Shown: piece by piece, positions 58,749 through 64,000 of the stretch
Layout of the letters: every line of letters begins with the position of its first letter
Position numbering within the stretch: the stretch's first letter is position 1
Origin: Charina bottae
Taxonomy: Eukaryota > Chordata > Lepidosauria > Squamata > Charinaidae
Direction of reading: 5' to 3'
Assembly: GCA_023362775.1 (NCBI GenBank)
Contig: JALMGJ010000003.1
Span: 82,779,355 to 82,843,354, forward strand
DNA: 64,000 nt
Position numbers and translations under genes: made by a program
The notes under the pieces: model-generated
The model's database searches: none
The model's input: only the letters and a program-made list of their open reading frames with translations
What the model was told of the DNA's origin: nothing

Positions 58749-60012
58749 TCACAAATTCTACCAGCAGGCCACATAGCAGACATACAGACCAGCTACAAGT
58801 ACCTTGGTATCCCACAGTCACATGGGAACCACGATGAGGAGGCAAGGAAGACAGCAACATCCAAGTACCACCAAAGGATAAGACAGGTCCTGAAGACCCA
58901 GCTCAATGGGAAGAACAAGATCCATGCCATCAACATGTATGCCCTGCCAGTCATCAGATATCCTGCCGGTATAGTGAGCTGGCCAAAGGAGGACATGGAG
59001 GCTGCTGATGTGAAGACCCAGAAGCTCCTCACAATGTACGGAGGCTTTCACCCCAAGTCCAACACCCAGAGACTGTACACCAGCCGAAAAGAGGGCGGGC
59101 GGGGTCTGATGAGTGTCAAAGCCACTGTCCTGGATGAGACCCAGAGCATCCAGGAGTACATCAGTAAGATGGCACCTAAAGATGAGCTGCTAAGAGAATG
59201 CCTGAAGCAGCAGCAGACATGGAAGAAAGATCAAGCAGAGGAAGTGCCATGGCAAGACAAGACCCTGCATGGGATGTACCATCAACAGATAGCTGAGGTG
59301 GCTGACATTGGGAAATCCTATCAGTGGCTGGAAAGGGCTGGACTAAAAGACAGCACTGAGGCACTGATCATAGCAGCACAAGAACAGGCACTAAGCACCC
59401 AATCCATAGAAGCAGGGGTCTACCACACTAGACAGGACTCAAGGTGCAGACTGTGCAGAGAGGCCTCAGAGACAGTCCAACACATAGTGGCAGGGTGTAA
59501 GATGCAGGCAGGAACAGCATACACTGAACGGCACAACCAAGTAGCTGGCATTGTTTACAGGAACATCTGCACAGCATATGGGCTAGACCCTCCAAAGTCC
59601 AGATGGGAGATTCCACAGAAGGTTGTGGAGAATGACAGGGCTAAGATCCTGTGGGACTTCCAGATCCAGACAGACAGGCAGGTACTGGCCAATCAACCAG
59701 ACATTGTGGTAGTAGACAAGGACCAGAAGACGGTGGTGGTGATAGATGTAGCGGTGCCAAGTGACAGCAACATCAAGAAGAAGGAGTATGAGAAGTTGGA
59801 GAAATACCATCACCTGAAGGAGGAACTAGTGGAAAGTGACGGCCAAAGTGGTCTGAGTGATGGTAGGAGCACTCGGGGCTGTGACTCCTAAGCTGGGAGA
59901 GTGGCTCCAACAGATCCCAGGAGCAACATCAGAGCTCTCTGTCCAGAAGAGTGCAATGCTAGGAACAGCTAAGATACTGCGCAGAACCCTCAAACTCCCA
60001 GGCCTCTGGTAG
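58746..60012 (+). pseudogene. R2-group LINE C-terminus with CCHC and endonuclease
   Basis: A long intact stretch to 59891 encodes ADIQTSYKYLGIPQ, YALPVIRYPAGIVSWPKED, GGFHPKSNTQRLY, GKSYQWLERAGLKDSTEAL, the CCHC motif CRLCREASETVQHIVAGC (59444-59497, C-X2-C-X8-H-X4-C) and the nuclease segment QPDIVVVDKDQKTVVVIDV. A frameshift near 59830 hides the last 60 codons (GALGAVTPKLGEWLQQIP ... LKLPGLW), which read on to TAG at 60010 with one internal TGA. The first 10 or so residues of the frame starting at 58731 come from the neighbouring insertion, so that ATG is not native. Confidence 0.88.
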
Positions 60013-60060
60013 AGGACCTGAGGTTGAGGAAGACACATACCACCCATAGGGGTGAGAAGG

Positions 60061-62829
<2,769 letters not shown>

Positions 62830-62831
62830 GG

Positions 62832-62965
62832 GGGTAGTGGTGAGGGGGTCAAAGAAGTCAAGATGACGTCTGCAACCACAACACCATACCCCTTTTTAAT
62901 ATTTGTCACAATGAATTGATTATAAGGTTGTGGTTGCAACTTGACTTTTTTGACCCCCCTGTGGA
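62832..62965. repeat. imperfect palindrome, possible MITE
   Basis: GGGGGTCAAAGAAGTCAAG with TGCAACCACAAC on the left is mirrored by GTTGTGGTTGCA and CTTGACTTTTTTGACCCCC on the right. The left arm has about 8 extra bases. The centre is AT-rich. No flanking duplication could be fixed. Confidence 0.6.
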
Positions 62966-63299
62966 TGCCCCTGAAGAGGGCTACTTCAAAGCATTTCAGA
63001 ATAAGCTCAAACACTGATACATAAAAAAAGATTGTCATGGTGAAAGCTGTCAACATTTCAGATCACGCTACAAGGCTCTAAAACTTTGTGGCTCCCAGAA
63101 CCCCTACCAAAGTTGATACCAAATTGTAAAATAATGGTTACAGAGAGTAAACTTATCTTTATGCAATTAATTCAGTTTTGATTACCTTTCAACATAATTT
63201 ATCTCAAATCAGTTTTAGTTTGTGTGCTTTATGCACTCGTGTTTTGTCCTGGCTCTAGTTACTTTTGGAGATTCAGCCCTTCCAAAACACCATTCAGAA

Positions 63300-64000
63300 A
63301 AAAACAAAGTGCAGAAAATAAAAGAAAAAAAAATAGAAAAGAAATAAAGAAAGAAAAAATAAGAATATAGTAAAGAAAATAAAAGAAATATATAAAGAAA
63401 TGACTTCCCCCTTCATCACAACAAGTATAAACAATTTTAGTAATTTATCACATTCTCTTAAAATAAAACAAATGATCTCTTCTTCCCATATCACATCTGT
63501 TATCTATAAACAAATCCTTAAAGCCTTGTTTCAGTCCTGATGTCAGCAAAAGTCCATTAAGGGTTACCAGAGATAACAACATATCTACTTTAACTTTGAT
63601 CAAATAAACCAACTTTAAATTCCTTCCTTTTACTTTTATCTTAATCTTTAATCCCTTCAAGTAATGTCCTAGAACTTGATTTCTTTTCATTTTTTCTTTG
63701 TCCCTTCTCACAAATTTTTGTAAATCCAATATAGGAAAGTTATCCAAGTTGCTCTTTTGGTTTGTTATTTGTACAGTATATCTCTTTTAATTATTAAGAC
63801 ATCAGCCGGTTTCTTTTGTATGTCCAGTGTAACATATTTTTCCATGTCATTCTTGTAGCCTGTCTTTTTTAAATCCACATTCAAATCAGTCTCAGTCTTG
63901 TCCAGTAAATCTTGTTCTTATTCCATAATATCTTTTAAAGACAAACTATAATGGCAGACACTCTTAAAATTAACTTCTGGGTCCATTGTTCACAAATATC
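63300..64000 (-). mobile_element. L1-like element end with ORF1-like frames
   Basis: Reading leftward from the window edge: MDPEVNFKSVCHYSLSLKDI with an early stop, then after a shift the 99-codon frame 63747-63448 (FVRRDKEKMKRNQVLGHYLK, KVDMLLSLVTLNGLLLTSGL, LFIDNR, DHLFYFKRM). A pyrimidine-rich segment follows to about 63300, as in the 3' UTR of the 4.9-kb element. The lysine-rich protein differs from the MEDFK ORFs but has the same setting. It is truncated by the window, and no poly-A end is seen at 63300. Confidence 0.6.

Larger units (their letters stand above)
56930..60060 (+). mobile_element. R2-group LINE (restriction-like endonuclease), split
   Basis: The left part (56930-57496) and right part (about 58750-60060) belong to one plus-strand LINE, separated by a minus-strand LINE at 57497-58748. 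It begins inside reverse transcriptase (TRGSKHQLLIDRAV, then AWIDYRKA) and ends with TAG at 60010-60012 and a T-rich tail. The domain order, reverse transcriptase, then CCHC, then a PD-type nuclease, is that of the R2/R4/Hero/NeSL group. I cannot settle the clade. Confidence 0.85.

Overview
The window is nuclear DNA of a squamate reptile (lizard or snake; I cannot name the species). The evidence is the repeat content: two Sauria SINEs with a tRNA head and an ACCTTT-type tail, Bov-B (RTE) LINE 3' ends, CR1/L2-type LINEs with an AAATAAAT/TGAA tail, tRNA-headed CORE-SINEs, 5S-rRNA-derived SINEs, Penelope-like elements and many small hAT and mariner MITEs. There is no bacterial, organellar or viral organisation, and most of the sequence is non-coding.

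One host gene can be read. Two plus-strand exons of a TAFA (FAM19A) chemokine-like secreted protein lie at 9236-9360 and 16850-17215. They are the penultimate coding exon (four cysteines in the TAFA spacing) and the last exon (three codons, a stop, a short 3' UTR and an AATAAA signal). TAFA3 fits best. The upstream exons are outside the window, so 1-9235 and 9361-16849 are intron. I find no second host gene with confidence between 17.2 and 64 kb.

Layout: 0.2-0.5 kb Sauria SINE; 2.0-2.5 kb LINE end; 4.8-6.6 kb Penelope scrap with a full-length short L1-like element inserted beside it; 8.8-9.0 kb MITE; 9.2-17.2 kb TAFA exons and an intron carrying a LINE, a Penelope element folded into a 1.1-kb inverted repeat, and two MITEs; 19.5-21.5 kb LINE/SINE cluster; 23.5-29.8 kb two Bov-B ends, several SINEs and MITEs, and a 1.7-kb LINE with recognisable reverse transcriptase; 32.5-33.5 kb Sauria SINE and two abutting MITEs; 35 kb long pyrimidine microsatellite; 36-40 kb hAT MITEs; 46-47.7 kb SINE, Penelope endonuclease scrap and MITE; 48.4-55.3 kb a Ty1/copia element with both LTRs and its TATGA duplication; 56.9-60.1 kb a LINE with restriction-like endonuclease, split by a second LINE; 62 kb CT microsatellite; 63.3-64 kb the end of another L1-like ORF.

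The most notable structures are the nested ones. The copia element has a Penelope-derived fragment with a hammerhead-ribozyme-like core inside its protease region, and a complete 1.95-kb ORF1-only L1-like element inside its 3' LTR. That element belongs to the same family as the 1.72-kb copy at 4.9 kb: both have long target-site duplications, a roughly 690-base leader, one intact ORF of 153-156 codons beginning MEDFK, and no reverse transcriptase. This half-LINE family is the best candidate for something poorly described.
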